A DNA stretch of 47,397 nucleotides from Pedobacter sp. ASV12 (lineage in GTDB: Bacteria; Bacteroidota; Bacteroidia; Sphingobacteriales; Sphingobacteriaceae): the NCBI RefSeq assembly GCF_016429155.1, contig NZ_JAELUC010000030.1, positions 1-47,397 of the forward strand, given 5' to 3'. Numbering within the stretch: position 1 is the first letter of the stretch; each line of letters begins with the position of its first letter. Positions 1 through 8,235 of the stretch are shown one piece after another. The translations under genes and the position numbers were made by a program. The notes below the pieces were generated by a model that saw only the letters and a list, made by a program, of their open reading frames with translations, did not search any database and was not told where the DNA came from.

Positions 1-169
<169 letters not shown>

Positions 170-277
170 GGTTTGGTCAGTGCTCATTGGCTATCAAGGT
201 GCTGAAACTGACTTTCCATAGGTGGTTTATTTGCTACATGGGGTAATTCGACACTTTTGGACAAAAAGCCCCAAATG

Positions 278-2641
278 ATGAAAATAATAAAAGTAATGCT
301 CGTATACCTGCTGTGTGTGTACGCTTTGCCCAGCATTGGTCAACAGCCCCGAATGTTTAACGTCAGTGGCAACGTAGTAGAACAGCAAAACAAACAACCC
401 TTGGCGAATACCGGAGTAGCCTTGCTCGATCCGTTGAACGGTAACATAATAAAAAGCACGCTAACCGATGGCAATGGCAACTTTAAGCTGAGCTTTGAGC
501 CTGGCAGGTACACGCTGAAAATAGAATTTATTTCTTTTAAGCCCTACATCTTGGGCAACCTGTTGTTGGATAAAGACATCAACTTAGGCACGGTGCTTTT
601 AATGGAAGACGTGAAGCTGCTCAAGGCGGTAAGCGTGGTTGGAGAAAAATCTAGTGTCGAACTTAACCTAGACAAAAAGGTATTTAACGTTGGTCAAGAT
701 CTGGTTTCAAAAGGTGGAACCGCCACCGATATCCTCAACAATGTACCGTCGGTAAGCGTAGATGCCAACGGGGCTGTAAGCTTGCGGGGTAACAGTGGCG
801 TGCGCGTGCTCATTAATGGCAAGCCCTCAACGCTGCTCAATAACAACGGCTTGGCTCAGTTGTCAGCTGGCGATATCGAAAAGGTAGAAGTAATCACCAA
901 TCCGTCAGCACGCTATGAGGCACAGGGCGGAGCAGGTATTATTAATATTGTGCTCAAGAAAAACAAGGCTACAGGTTTAAATGGCGCTCTGCAGGCTACG
1001 GCAGGCGATCCGGCCAACTATGCCGGAAACCTGAACATGAGCTACAAAACCGAAAAATTCAACCTGTTTGCCAATATGGGTTACCGCTACCGCAACCAAT
1101 ATGGCGATGGTCGTATTGTGCAAACTACGCTGTCTAATGGACAAACCAATCAGTTGCGCCAAGTTTGGGGAATAGGCCGGAATGACGACCTTTACAACGT
1201 TTACTTGGGCATAGACTATTATATTAACGAGAAAAATACCCTAACCGGCAGTTATAACCACGGCCTGCTTAAAAACAAGGATACAACAAGTTTCAATTAT
1301 GGTTACTTTAACGGAAACAATGTATTGGATAGTGCCATTAATCGTTATGAGCATTACAGTGAGCCCCAAAAATACAACAGGCTAGACTTGGATTATGTGA
1401 AAACCTTCAGCCAAAAAGACCGCAAATGGACCACGAGTTTACGCTATGATTTTTGGAACGACGATGAAAATCAAGACATCCGACAGCAAAAATATTTTCC
1501 GGCAGGTAATCCTATTTCGCAGCTGTTTACCCGTGATATTGAGAGCAGTGATGATATTTATATTCAAAGCGATTACGTAACGGGCTTGGGCAAGGCTGGC
1601 CGATTTGAAGCTGGGGTAAGAACCGACCTTCGTGCCGTTAGGAGTGATTATTGGTCTAAAGAAGATGGCGTATTGCTCGAGGCCTTTACCAACAAGCTCA
1701 AGTACGACGAAAACTTGTACAGTGGCTATCTGCAATATGGAAACACAGCCAGTCGGCTCAGTTATTTATTGGGCTTCAGAGCCGAATTATCGGATATTGG
1801 CATTTCCGACAGCAAACAGACCTTTAAAAGAAACAAAACCTACCTCAGTCTATTTCCAACGGTGCACCTCACTTACAATCTTAAAGAAAATGCAGACCTG
1901 CAGTTGAGCTACAGTCGGCGCATCGAACGGCCAAGCTTCTACATGCTGAACACTTTTTCGGGATTATCTGACACGAGAAACCTGACTACGGGTAATCCAG
2001 ATCTCGATCCTTCTTTTACCGATTCGTTTGAGCTGGCCTTTTTAAGAAAATGGGGCAAGTTTACCCTTAACCCATCGGTTTATTTTTTGCACAATAAAAA
2101 CTATATCCAATATATTTTAAAGCAAGGTGAGGAAGGGTTTATCAATACGCCCGCCAACCTCGACTATGAAAACCGCTACGGCCTTGAATTAAATATAATG
2201 TACAATCCGCTGGCCTGGTGGCGGCTTTCCTGGGATTTCAACTATTATGGCTATCGGCAACACGGAAGCTACGAGGGTATAGACTATAGCAAGAATAACC
2301 AAACCTGGACTACGCGTATCAATTCTAGGATGCGCTTTGCCAAAAACCTGAACATAGAGGCCACGCTAAACTACATAGGTCGAAACGAAGATATCCAAGC
2401 GGTGAACCAAAGCCAGTACAGGGTAAATGCTGCACTAAGCAAAGATTTTTTTAAAGAGAAAATGTCGTTCACCTTAAGTGCTAATAATATCTTCGATTCC
2501 TTTATTGAGAAGCAGTTATTTACGACGGCAAACTATCGACGCGAAACCACATTCAGGCCTGTTGGCCGATCGGTTCAAGCTACGTTAACCTACAGGTTTA
2601 ACCGCACCAAGAATGAAAAAGATCGCCTCCCCGACGAATAA
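278..2641 (+). CDS. TonB-dependent receptor, outer-membrane beta-barrel family
   Basis: Outer-membrane receptor of about 787 residues. The ATG at 278 (alternative 275) gives a signal peptide ending near SIGQ. Residues about 27-110 form a carboxypeptidase-regulatory-like beta-sandwich (SGNVVEQQNKQPLANTGVAL), followed by a plug domain with the TDILNNVPSVSVD and VRVLINGKPS motifs and then a long barrel containing RIERPSFYMLNTFSG, typical of the OMP_b-brl_3 group. It would take up a substrate with TonB energy, but neither substrate nor SusD partner is visible. Only about 100 genomic bases lie upstream, so promoter and neighbours are lost at the contig edge. A strong terminator follows. Family assignment is firm; substrate is unknown. 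Confidence 0.9.
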   Translation: MKIIKVMLVYLLCVYALPSIGQQPRMFNVSGNVVEQQNKQPLANTGVALLDPLNGNIIKSTLTDGNGNFKLSFEPGRYTLKIEFISFKPYILGNLLLDKDINLGTVLLMEDVKLLKAVSVVGEKSSVELNLDKKVFNVGQDLVSKGGTATDILNNVPSVSVDANGAVSLRGNSGVRVLINGKPSTLLNNNGLAQLSAGDIEKVEVITNPSARYEAQGGAGIINIVLKKNKATGLNGALQATAGDPANYAGNLNMSYKTEKFNLFANMGYRYRNQYGDGRIVQTTLSNGQTNQLRQVWGIGRNDDLYNVYLGIDYYINEKNTLTGSYNHGLLKNKDTTSFNYGYFNGNNVLDSAINRYEHYSEPQKYNRLDLDYVKTFSQKDRKWTTSLRYDFWNDDENQDIRQQKYFPAGNPISQLFTRDIESSDDIYIQSDYVTGLGKAGRFEAGVRTDLRAVRSDYWSKEDGVLLEAFTNKLKYDENLYSGYLQYGNTASRLSYLLGFRAELSDIGISDSKQTFKRNKTYLSLFPTVHLTYNLKENADLQLSYSRRIERPSFYMLNTFSGLSDTRNLTTGNPDLDPSFTDSFELAFLRKWGKFTLNPSVYFLHNKNYIQYILKQGEEGFINTPANLDYENRYGLELNIMYNPLAWWRLSWDFNYYGYRQHGSYEGIDYSKNNQTWTTRINSRMRFAKNLNIEATLNYIGRNEDIQAVNQSQYRVNAALSKDFFKEKMSFTLSANNIFDSFIEKQLFTTANYRRETTFRPVGRSVQATLTYRFNRTKNEKDRLPDE

Positions 2642-2654
2642 AGGAAGGTTAAAA

Positions 2655-2685
2655 ACAGCCCCACTCCGGTTTCGGATGGGGCTGT
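2655..2685. terminator. Bidirectional stem-loop terminator
   Basis: ACAGCCCCA pairs perfectly with TGGGGCTGT, and an inner TCCG/CGGA extends the stem around a GTTT loop. It lies between convergent genes. On the minus strand the stem is followed by a T run, so it best serves the metalloprotease gene, and it can also stop the receptor transcript. Confidence 0.8.
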
Positions 2686-2757
2686 ATCAATTAACTTATA
2701 ACGAGTAAGAAGCGCTCAATACAAATAGGGACGATTATTTATTGATGGAGTTTGGTT

Positions 2758-4371
2758 TCAATATAAACCCAGCTCGGCCAGGGCCGCAAACTGCAGTCCG
2801 TCTTGTGCCGAGTTGGCAATTACTTTTAAATACCTGAATGTTTTGGCACTGCCGAAATCGAAGTACTGAGGACCATTTACGTTTTGCGCCACATAATTGT
2901 TTACCGAGGTAAAGGTGCTGCCGTTTGTGCTGGTTAAGACTTCAAAATTCTTGATGGCTCTGCTTAAGCCGCTTCGTTGGGTTAAACTCAGGCCGCTTGC
3001 GGTTTTAGAAGCGCCAAGATCGATAACCACGTAATGCGGATAAGAAGTAGCGGAAGTGGTCCAGCGCGAATGCCAATAGGTGCTGGCGTTGCCGTCAATC
3101 AGTCTGGCCGCCCTGCCATTGGTTGCACCTTCGCCACTGGTTTCTTCAGAGCTGAAAGCATAAATGCTCCAGCCAGTTTTGCTCAACTCATTTTTGGTGC
3201 TGAAATTCAATACCGGAACGCCGCCAGCAAAAGTATAGGCATAAATCTGTTCCGTAACAGTGCCGTTGTCGTGTACCAGTTTTACCTTCAGTTCGTAAGG
3301 AATGCCGTCGGCTTTCTCTACCAGATCGTTGATAGGCATAACCACATTAAAACTATCGGTTCCAATTTTTTTCGATTCCCAGGTAATGGCATTATAATCA
3401 TGGTTAACACCCGTTCCTTCGTTGTTTACGTTGGGGTCGTTGTAGTACAGAATACTAGTTACATTACCCGTCGAGGTAAATTTGCCCGATACCACAATGG
3501 CGGCCAACGAAGCAGAATAGCTGGCGTATATTTTGTTGATATTCGAAGTAACCGATCCGTAATAAGTATTGCTGTTGTTGTTAAATACCTGGTTGGTATT
3601 GAGGATGGCCGCATCGGCTGCGGTTAAAAAAGTAGGGCTTTTGCCTAGAGTTCCATTGCCTGCCCACATGAGGGCCATGCCCAATGCGGCATCGGTAGTG
3701 GCTCTTTGACGGTTATGCGGCAGGTTGAGGCCATGGCCAAGTTCGTGTACCATGCCCCCAAACCAAACGCTGAAACGATTGCCCACTGCATCGGTTTTAC
3801 CCAGGTTGGCGATGTCCATTTCTTCATAATCCAAGGCATAGCACCACCTGCCCGTACCATAAAACGGACCGCCACTTGGGGTGCCGTTCGAGCCAATAGA
3901 ATAGCGTGGAATAATAATTAAAGTATGGTCGCTGGTTTTATCGGTCGGATGTGCCGCAAAATAGGCATTTACTTCGCTGGCCACTGCCCCAGATCCACCT
4001 GAATACGGATAGCTGCTTTTAGGCAGGCTGCCTCTAATGGTTATGATTTTTACACCGCCGTTGCCATCATCGGCCAGGCCAAAAGTTTTGTTGCCATAAC
4101 CGTTTCGGTTCATTTCCTGTTTGTACCAGTCTTGGGTCCAAAGCAAAAGATCGCTCAGCCTTTTTCTGTAGCCAGCTAAGGTATCGAGGTCGTTAGGCAC
4201 GAAATAAACAATGTTTACATTCCGTGTTTGGGTTACAATGTTGGCCAAAGCCGATTTGTTGTTAATGGTAAAGGTCTTTGTTGCCGTTTCTGGTGTTTCT
4301 GCCTTCTTGCAGGAAAAGACAAAGAGGGAAGCGCAAAAAACGCCAGCCAACAATAGGTTGATTTTTTTCAT
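2758..4371 (-). CDS. Secreted lipoprotein zinc metalloprotease with discoidin (F5/8 type C) domain
   Basis: A 537-residue surface protein. The N-terminus is a lipoprotein signal with Cys21 after SLFVFS. The zinc-binding helix HELGHGLNLPH lies at residues 209-219 and resembles the metzincin HExxHxxGxxH pattern, except that the usual Gly is Asn at position 216. The region after about residue 393 ends in an F5/8 type C-like beta sandwich (ARLIDGNASTYWHSRW, HYVVIDLG, FRYLKVIA), which usually binds glycans or cell surfaces. It probably cleaves extracellular protein at the cell surface. The exact peptidase family is not clear; an M11/M66-like or uncharacterised Bacteroidota group fits. Monocistronic, convergent with the receptor gene. 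Confidence 0.82.
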   Translation of the reverse strand: MKKINLLLAGVFCASLFVFSCKKAETPETATKTFTINNKSALANIVTQTRNVNIVYFVPNDLDTLAGYRKRLSDLLLWTQDWYKQEMNRNGYGNKTFGLADDGNGGVKIITIRGSLPKSSYPYSGGSGAVASEVNAYFAAHPTDKTSDHTLIIIPRYSIGSNGTPSGGPFYGTGRWCYALDYEEMDIANLGKTDAVGNRFSVWFGGMVHELGHGLNLPHNRQRATTDAALGMALMWAGNGTLGKSPTFLTAADAAILNTNQVFNNNSNTYYGSVTSNINKIYASYSASLAAIVVSGKFTSTGNVTSILYYNDPNVNNEGTGVNHDYNAITWESKKIGTDSFNVVMPINDLVEKADGIPYELKVKLVHDNGTVTEQIYAYTFAGGVPVLNFSTKNELSKTGWSIYAFSSEETSGEGATNGRAARLIDGNASTYWHSRWTTSATSYPHYVVIDLGASKTASGLSLTQRSGLSRAIKNFEVLTSTNGSTFTSVNNYVAQNVNGPQYFDFGSAKTFRYLKVIANSAQDGLQFAALAELGLY

Positions 4372-4964
4372 AAGATAAAATTTAGGGTTTAGGTTATCGT
4401 GTTTAGCATATTTGTTAGATCATACTGCTGTAGCCCAGCCTCTTTTCAACCTTTGCTTACCTTATTGTATCGTTAAAAACGATACTTTATTTGCCATGCT
4501 TTACCTCTTTCCAAATTTTTGGCAAAAATCCTTGCTTCAGAAAATAGATTTGTTCACCCTTTTCTAACAATTAAGTTACAGACAAAACCAAAGAATGGTA
4601 TAGCTTAAAACCGCGCAAACGTTTGTCTGGTTCCTGCCTAAAGAAACGTATGGACAAAGCCATCAAACAGCCCTATACTACCAATCAGGTAGTTTTAATA
4701 GATTGTAAATTCGGGCTTTGCGTTTTTTGACAGCACAAACGTTTGATAAGCAACGATTTAGAGGTTTATTGCAAAATTGATTGGCTGACGCTACCTCTAA
4801 ACCCTTGAATAAACAGAGAATTGCCAACCGAAAGCTTTCCAAACCAAAGCTCTAAAACGTAACCATTTAGGTTGTATGGATCTTCAAAACCTTTAGCCAG
4901 AGTGGCTGTTTTACAAGTATCTCTATCTACAAAACACCTGATTTGTTTACTTCATATTAAGATC
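4372..4964. other. 593-bp divergent intergenic region with inverted repeats
   Basis: No credible coding region is seen. It holds an 8-bp inverted repeat GTATCGTT-AAA-AACGATAC at 4467-4485 on the metalloprotease side, and two identical 10-bp palindromes CAAACGTTTG at 4616-4625 and 4736-4745, exactly 120 bp apart. It must contain the start sites of both the metalloprotease gene and the DUF6496 gene. Confidence 0.6.
4616..4745. promoter_or_regulatory. Paired CAAACGTTTG palindromes, LacI-type operator candidates
   Basis: The same 10-bp perfect palindrome occurs at 4616-4625 and 4736-4745. The core AACGTT with flanking CA/TG resembles LacI/PurR-family operators, and a 120-bp spacing would suit DNA looping by a tetramer. 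No LacI-family gene is present in the window, so the regulator is unknown. Confidence 0.4.
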
Positions 4965-5138
4965 ATGACAAAGTATTCGGAAAAAGCTAGCGAAAAAGTA
5001 GAAAAAGCTATGCACGAAAGAAAGGAAGGCACACTTAAAAGTGGCTCGGGCAAAAAAGTAACCGCTAAAAAACAGGCCATTGCCATTGGCTTATCGGAAG
5101 CCCGCAAAGCAGGCGCAAAAGTGCCTAAAAAGAAATAG
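4965..5138 (+). CDS. DUF6496-like small basic protein
   Basis: A 57-residue lysine-rich protein. The ATG at 4965 is chosen because upstream in-frame sequence encodes unlikely residues, while MTKYSEKASEKVEKAMHERK onward matches the conserved small basic family annotated DUF6496, which keeps a KEG-LKSG-GKKV core and a QAIAIGLSEARKAGAKVPKK tail. The family has no proven function; the charge suggests nucleic-acid binding or a stress role (inference). It is followed at once by a strong terminator, so it is monocistronic. Confidence 0.75.
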   Translation: MTKYSEKASEKVEKAMHERKEGTLKSGSGKKVTAKKQAIAIGLSEARKAGAKVPKKK

Positions 5139-5155
5139 CCATGAAAAGCCTGGGG

Positions 5156-5183
5156 AAAAGAGCGTTTTTTGGAACGCTCTTTT
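5156..5183 (+). terminator. Rho-independent terminator
   Basis: AAAAGAGCGTT pairs perfectly with AACGCTCTTTT around a six-base loop, 18 bp after the DUF6496 stop codon. The symmetrical A and T runs let it act in both directions, so it may also terminate the copper-protein gene arriving from the right. Confidence 0.85.
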
Positions 5184-5220
5184 AGTGCCTGATTTTTTTG
5201 TTAATGCTAAAATGGCCGTA

Positions 5221-5550
5221 TTAAGCAGCCATTTTTTTGCATTCCGTTGCACAGGCTTTGCATAGCTTGGCACATTCCTGACAATGTTCGGTATGGTGTT
5301 TTCCGCATTCTTGGGCGCAGGCCTCGCAAAGCTCGGCACAAATGGCACAAAGCTGCTGGGCGTGTTGGCTTCCCATGCTCATGAGCTGGGCGGCGGCATA
5401 GCAGATACTGGCGCACTGCATATCCAATTCGATACATTTGGCCATCATTTTTACATCGGGTTCTTGTGTGCACGAGCTGGCACAGTGGTTACATACGGCG
5501 GCACAGGCCAAACAGGCATCTATGCACGATTTCCATTCATGATATCCCAT
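5221..5550 (-). CDS. Four-helix-bundle copper-binding protein (Csp type)
   Basis: A 109-residue protein with 19 cysteines, spaced as CxxxCxxC and CxxCxxxC repeats along four predicted helices (Cys9, 13, 16, 20, 23, 27, 39, 46, 50, 68, 71, 75, 78, 82, 90, 93, 97, 100, 104). This is the hallmark of the DUF326/Csp copper-storage proteins, which line the inside of a helical bundle with thiolates that bind many Cu(I) ions. No Tat or Sec signal is visible, so it resembles the cytosolic Csp3 class. No copper ATPase or CueR-like regulator lies next to it. The ATG at 5550 begins MGYHEWKSC, usual for the family. Confidence 0.88.
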   Translation of the reverse strand: MGYHEWKSCIDACLACAAVCNHCASSCTQEPDVKMMAKCIELDMQCASICYAAAQLMSMGSQHAQQLCAICAELCEACAQECGKHHTEHCQECAKLCKACATECKKMAA

Positions 5551-5644
5551 AATTTTTTGCTGTTGTTGTCAGTATAACAACATTTAGAAACGGTGGATGT
5601 TTCTGTTTTTTGGAAATGGCTAAACGTGGCTTTAATCCAAAGAA

Positions 5645-5803
5645 CTAATTTACTTTAGTTTTTGGTGTCGGTTCTTTTTTGAAGCGGTCGGCCGGCATGC
5701 TGGTTTTCAAAAACAAGACAAAGCCTACGCCAGCCAAAGCAATCAGTACAGCAATAATGGTCAGCCAAGAGACTGGCCTTTTGGGAGATTGAGGTGTTGT
5801 CAT
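5645..5803 (-). CDS. Small single-span membrane protein (52 aa)
   Basis: A short reading frame starting at the ATG at 5803 encodes 52 residues. A Pro-rich basic N-terminus (MTTPQSPKRPVSW) is followed by one hydrophobic span of about 20 residues (near 12-32, LTIIAVLIALAGVGFVLFL) and a charged tail ending PTPKTKVN. The inside-positive layout and clean membrane segment look real, whereas the longer overlapping frame on the same strand has odd, Cys-rich composition. Function unknown. It lies between the copper protein and the DUF1579 gene, both on the same strand. Confidence 0.5.
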   Translation of the reverse strand: MTTPQSPKRPVSWLTIIAVLIALAGVGFVLFLKTSMPADRFKKEPTPKTKVN

Positions 5804-5919
5804 CGGCACAAAAATAGCTTAAATAAGCATTTGGGCAAAACACCACGGACTTTATTGCCAATACTCATCTTCCTGGTGCCTTTGCTCGCCCTTTTGTGGC
5901 TGCTTGCCGGAGTTGGCAG

Positions 5920-6420
5920 CTAAGATTTGATGCGGTGGTAAATTGTTTCGGTGGCCTTAGCTTCCTCGCCCTGTGGCGAAATATTGAAGGCCCTGATGAT
6001 AAACTGGTCCGAATTGATGATTTCGAGCTCGGTGCGCCAGCCCCAAAGCTCGGCCACACCTGGCCAACCATACTGGCCTGTTACCGAAAACCCAAAACTG
6101 GTTTCATGCCCTGTTGATTGTAATATGCCCGTACCCATATGGAAAGTATCAACCCAGCTACACTGGCATTTGGCATTTTGGAGGTCGTAGCCCCAAAGCA
6201 TTTTGCCTTCGAAAGGTTTTCCGTTAATGCGGCCAACGTATTCGTAGCTTAGAAAACGGCCGTCCATAATCAGGTTCATTCGGCCCCGCATCGGCGATTC
6301 GTCGGCCAATACGTCTTTTTCAAACCAGGTGCGTGTTTGCCCATCCCAGCTGCCTACCAGGCCCGCCAGCCTCAGGTGTGGTCCGCTTTGCTTAGAAGTT
6401 TCGAAATTAATTGTGCTCAT
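5920..6420 (-). CDS. DUF1579 family protein
   Basis: A 166-residue soluble protein matching DUF1579, a lipocalin/THAP4-like beta-barrel fold of unknown ligand. The motifs HLRLAGLVGSWDGQTRTWF, GRFLSYEYVG and MLWGYD are characteristic of the family. The ATG at 6420 (MSTINFETSK) was chosen because the longer open frame upstream runs into the divergent neighbour's promoter. A near-consensus minus-strand element TATTTTAG lies just upstream. The 52-bp gap to the divergent lipoprotein gene implies a shared regulatory region. Confidence 0.8.
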   Translation of the reverse strand: MSTINFETSKQSGPHLRLAGLVGSWDGQTRTWFEKDVLADESPMRGRMNLIMDGRFLSYEYVGRINGKPFEGKMLWGYDLQNAKCQCSWVDTFHMGTGILQSTGHETSFGFSVTGQYGWPGVAELWGWRTELEIINSDQFIIRAFNISPQGEEAKATETIYHRIKS

Positions 6421-6443
6421 CCTTACTAAAATACGGATTTTAA

Positions 6444-6453
6444 GTAAATTTAC
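6444..6453. promoter_or_regulatory. Palindrome GTAAATTTAC between divergent genes
   Basis: A perfect 10-bp palindrome sits nearly midway in the 52-bp gap between the divergent DUF1579 and lipoprotein genes. It could be an operator for both, but AT-rich palindromes of this size can arise by chance. Confidence 0.3.
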
Positions 6454-6472
6454 ATTGACGAAAATGTTAAAT

Positions 6473-7087
6473 ATGAAAATCAGAATCCTTCCTATATTGT
6501 TGTATGTGCTTGGCTTGTTGGCGTGTAGTCCTTCGCCCAAAAAAGAGGAGCCGGCCGTCAAAGAAGAGCCACAAACCTATACCAATGCCACCATTGGCTG
6601 GACCATGGCCATACCACAGGGCTTTAAACTGGTTAGCCAAACCAAAATCAAGGAAAGAGAGGAAAAGGGAAAAGAAGCATTAGGCAAGGTATATGATGGC
6701 GATATGAGCACCGACAGTTTGCAACATTTGCTGAATTTCCAGAAAAACCAGCTCAACATTTTTGGCTCTACCCTAGAAAAGTATACCGAAAAATACCCCG
6801 GCGAGTACCTGAAAAACAACGAGCAGCTTAAAAAACTGCTTTACGATACTTATACGAAGCAAAAGATCAAAGTTGATACGTCTTCGGCTACAGAAAATAT
6901 CCAAGGGCACCGGTTTCATGTGTTTAATATCAAAATTTACGGGCCAAGTGGCGCCCCGCTCATGAACCAGGTTTTGTATGGCACCCTCATTAAGGGCTAC
7001 GATTTCGGAATAAACATTAATTACGATAACGAAACCGATAAAAAACTGATCCTCGATGCTTTTAGGCAATCGAAGTTTGAGCAATAG
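6473..7087 (+). CDS. Hypothetical lipoprotein
   Basis: A 204-residue predicted lipoprotein. The ATG at 6473 gives MKIRILPILLYVLGLLAC, a lipoprotein signal with Cys18, then a Glu/Lys/Pro linker (SPSPKKEEPAVKEEP). The mature part begins with IGWTMAIPQGFKLVS, a phrase seen in PsbP/Mog1-like alpha-beta proteins of Bacteroidota, so that fold is a reasonable guess. No catalytic residues are recognised. An alternative ATG at 6464 is in frame. Divergent from DUF1579. Confidence 0.7.
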   Translation: MKIRILPILLYVLGLLACSPSPKKEEPAVKEEPQTYTNATIGWTMAIPQGFKLVSQTKIKEREEKGKEALGKVYDGDMSTDSLQHLLNFQKNQLNIFGSTLEKYTEKYPGEYLKNNEQLKKLLYDTYTKQKIKVDTSSATENIQGHRFHVFNIKIYGPSGAPLMNQVLYGTLIKGYDFGININYDNETDKKLILDAFRQSKFEQ

Positions 7088-7142
7088 GAAACACACTGCC
7101 AGCAAAGTATTTAACCGGCGTTAAAGTTAAATTTCGCAAGTA

Positions 7143-7163
7143 TTACCAATTGAAACTTGGTAA
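7143..7163. promoter_or_regulatory. Inverted repeat TTACCAA-N7-TTGGTAA upstream of TPK-like gene
   Basis: A perfect 7-bp inverted repeat with a 7-base spacer lies just upstream of a TATCTTAG element (7169-7176, one mismatch from TAnnTTTG) and the ATG at 7181. The position fits an operator, but no -33 element is clear. Confidence 0.3.
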
Positions 7164-7180
7164 GTTATTATCTTAGCCAC

Positions 7181-7744
7181 ATGTCGTCACATCATATTGT
7201 AAGAGAGAAACAGGAACCTGCGCTTTACATCCATAGCCTGGGCAATTTTAACGAAGAGTACCTGGGCCAGCTGCTGGAGTGGAGCCCGACGGTAATTGTT
7301 GCGGCCAGTGAATACGAAAAAGTCATTTCGCTGGGCCTGAAAATAGATGTGGTTATTGGCGATGCCAAGTCGGAACAAACGCAGGAAAACACCAAATGGC
7401 TCAACCTGGCCCAAAACGATTTGGCTACGGTAACGCAATACCTGGTACAGGAGGAATATCCGGCGGTCAACATCATCAGCCAGGAAAACAAGTTCGACGA
7501 CCTGGTCGATTGGCTGCCCCTCATCAACGTGGTGTTGTTTACCGAAACCACCAAGAGCTACCCAATTAAACAGGGCTTCAGCATCTGGAAGCCTGCCGGA
7601 ACAGTTTTTAAGATCGACATTATCAATTATTTCGAAACGGATAACCTGAAGCAGGCAGACAATGGCGATTTTGTGGTGATTAAAGATGGTTTTGTAAGCT
7701 TTGTTTTTACAACCGATTACATGTTTTTAAGCGAATTATTATGA
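7181..7744 (+). CDS. Degenerate thiamine pyrophosphokinase homologue
   Basis: A 187-residue protein starting MSSHHIVREKQEPAL, the typical opening of Bacteroidota thiamine pyrophosphokinases, with the expected middle segment LEWSPTVIVAASEYEKVISL. The catalytic signatures are altered: the usual GDFD after the KIDVVIG strand is GDAKS, and the conserved TDxxK region is replaced by QNDLATVTQYLV. It is also shorter than the usual enzyme of about 210 residues or more. It may be an inactive paralogue that binds thiamine or TPP, or a decaying copy. Its stop overlaps the following GNAT start (ATGA), so the two are translationally coupled. Confidence 0.7.
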   Translation: MSSHHIVREKQEPALYIHSLGNFNEEYLGQLLEWSPTVIVAASEYEKVISLGLKIDVVIGDAKSEQTQENTKWLNLAQNDLATVTQYLVQEEYPAVNIISQENKFDDLVDWLPLINVVLFTETTKSYPIKQGFSIWKPAGTVFKIDIINYFETDNLKQADNGDFVVIKDGFVSFVFTTDYMFLSELL

Positions 7745-8235
7745 TTTATCTGAGAAAGGCAAAAGAAGAAGATATAGCCATTATTACCCAGTTGGCCGAA
7801 GAAATATGGCCTCAAACCTATAGCGAATATATTAGCGAGGATCAGCTGCGCTACATGCTGGACCTCATGTACAACAAGGGTGAGCTGTTGGGCCAGTTGA
7901 GAAAAGGGCATATCTTTTTAATTGCCACCGAGGGCAGCAAGGATGTAGGCTTTGCGGGCTTTTCGCTGGTTAATCCAGAAGAATATGTCTACAAGCTGCA
8001 CAAGCTCTACGTGCTGCCCGAAATGCACGGTAAAGGCGTAGGCAAGCTATTGATTAATGAAGTGGCCGATATTGCCAAAAAGAACCATGGCAAAGCGTTG
8101 CAACTGAACGTAAATCGCAACAATAAAGCCAAGGATTTTTACGAAAGGGCTGGTTTCCATATCAAAGAAACCGTTGACCTTGATATCGGCAACGGTTTCT
8201 ATATGAATGATTACGTAATGGAGAAAGCGCTTTAG
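7741..8235 (+). CDS. GNAT family N-acetyltransferase
   Basis: A 164-residue acetyltransferase. It begins MIYLRKAKEEDIAII, has the beta-4/beta-5 core YKLHKLYVLPEMHGKGVGKLL with the acetyl-CoA pyrophosphate-binding loop HGKGVGK, then LQLNVNRNNKAKDFYERAGF, where the Asn and the YxRxGF pattern are typical of RimI-like GNAT enzymes. It would acetylate an amine on a small molecule or protein; the substrate is unknown. The start overlaps the TPK-like gene by four bases, and the stop overlaps the convergent tricorn-like gene by four bases. Confidence 0.88.
   Translation: MIYLRKAKEEDIAIITQLAEEIWPQTYSEYISEDQLRYMLDLMYNKGELLGQLRKGHIFLIATEGSKDVGFAGFSLVNPEEYVYKLHKLYVLPEMHGKGVGKLLINEVADIAKKNHGKALQLNVNRNNKAKDFYERAGFHIKETVDLDIGNGFYMNDYVMEKAL

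Noticed and set aside
3034..3627. A 197-codon plus-strand frame opposite the metalloprotease
   Set aside because: It lies entirely antisense to a convincing gene and its residues show no domain; it is a shadow frame.
5655..5861. A 68-codon minus-strand frame with many Cys and Trp codons
   Set aside because: It overlaps the better 52-residue frame, has unlikely composition and no membrane or domain logic.
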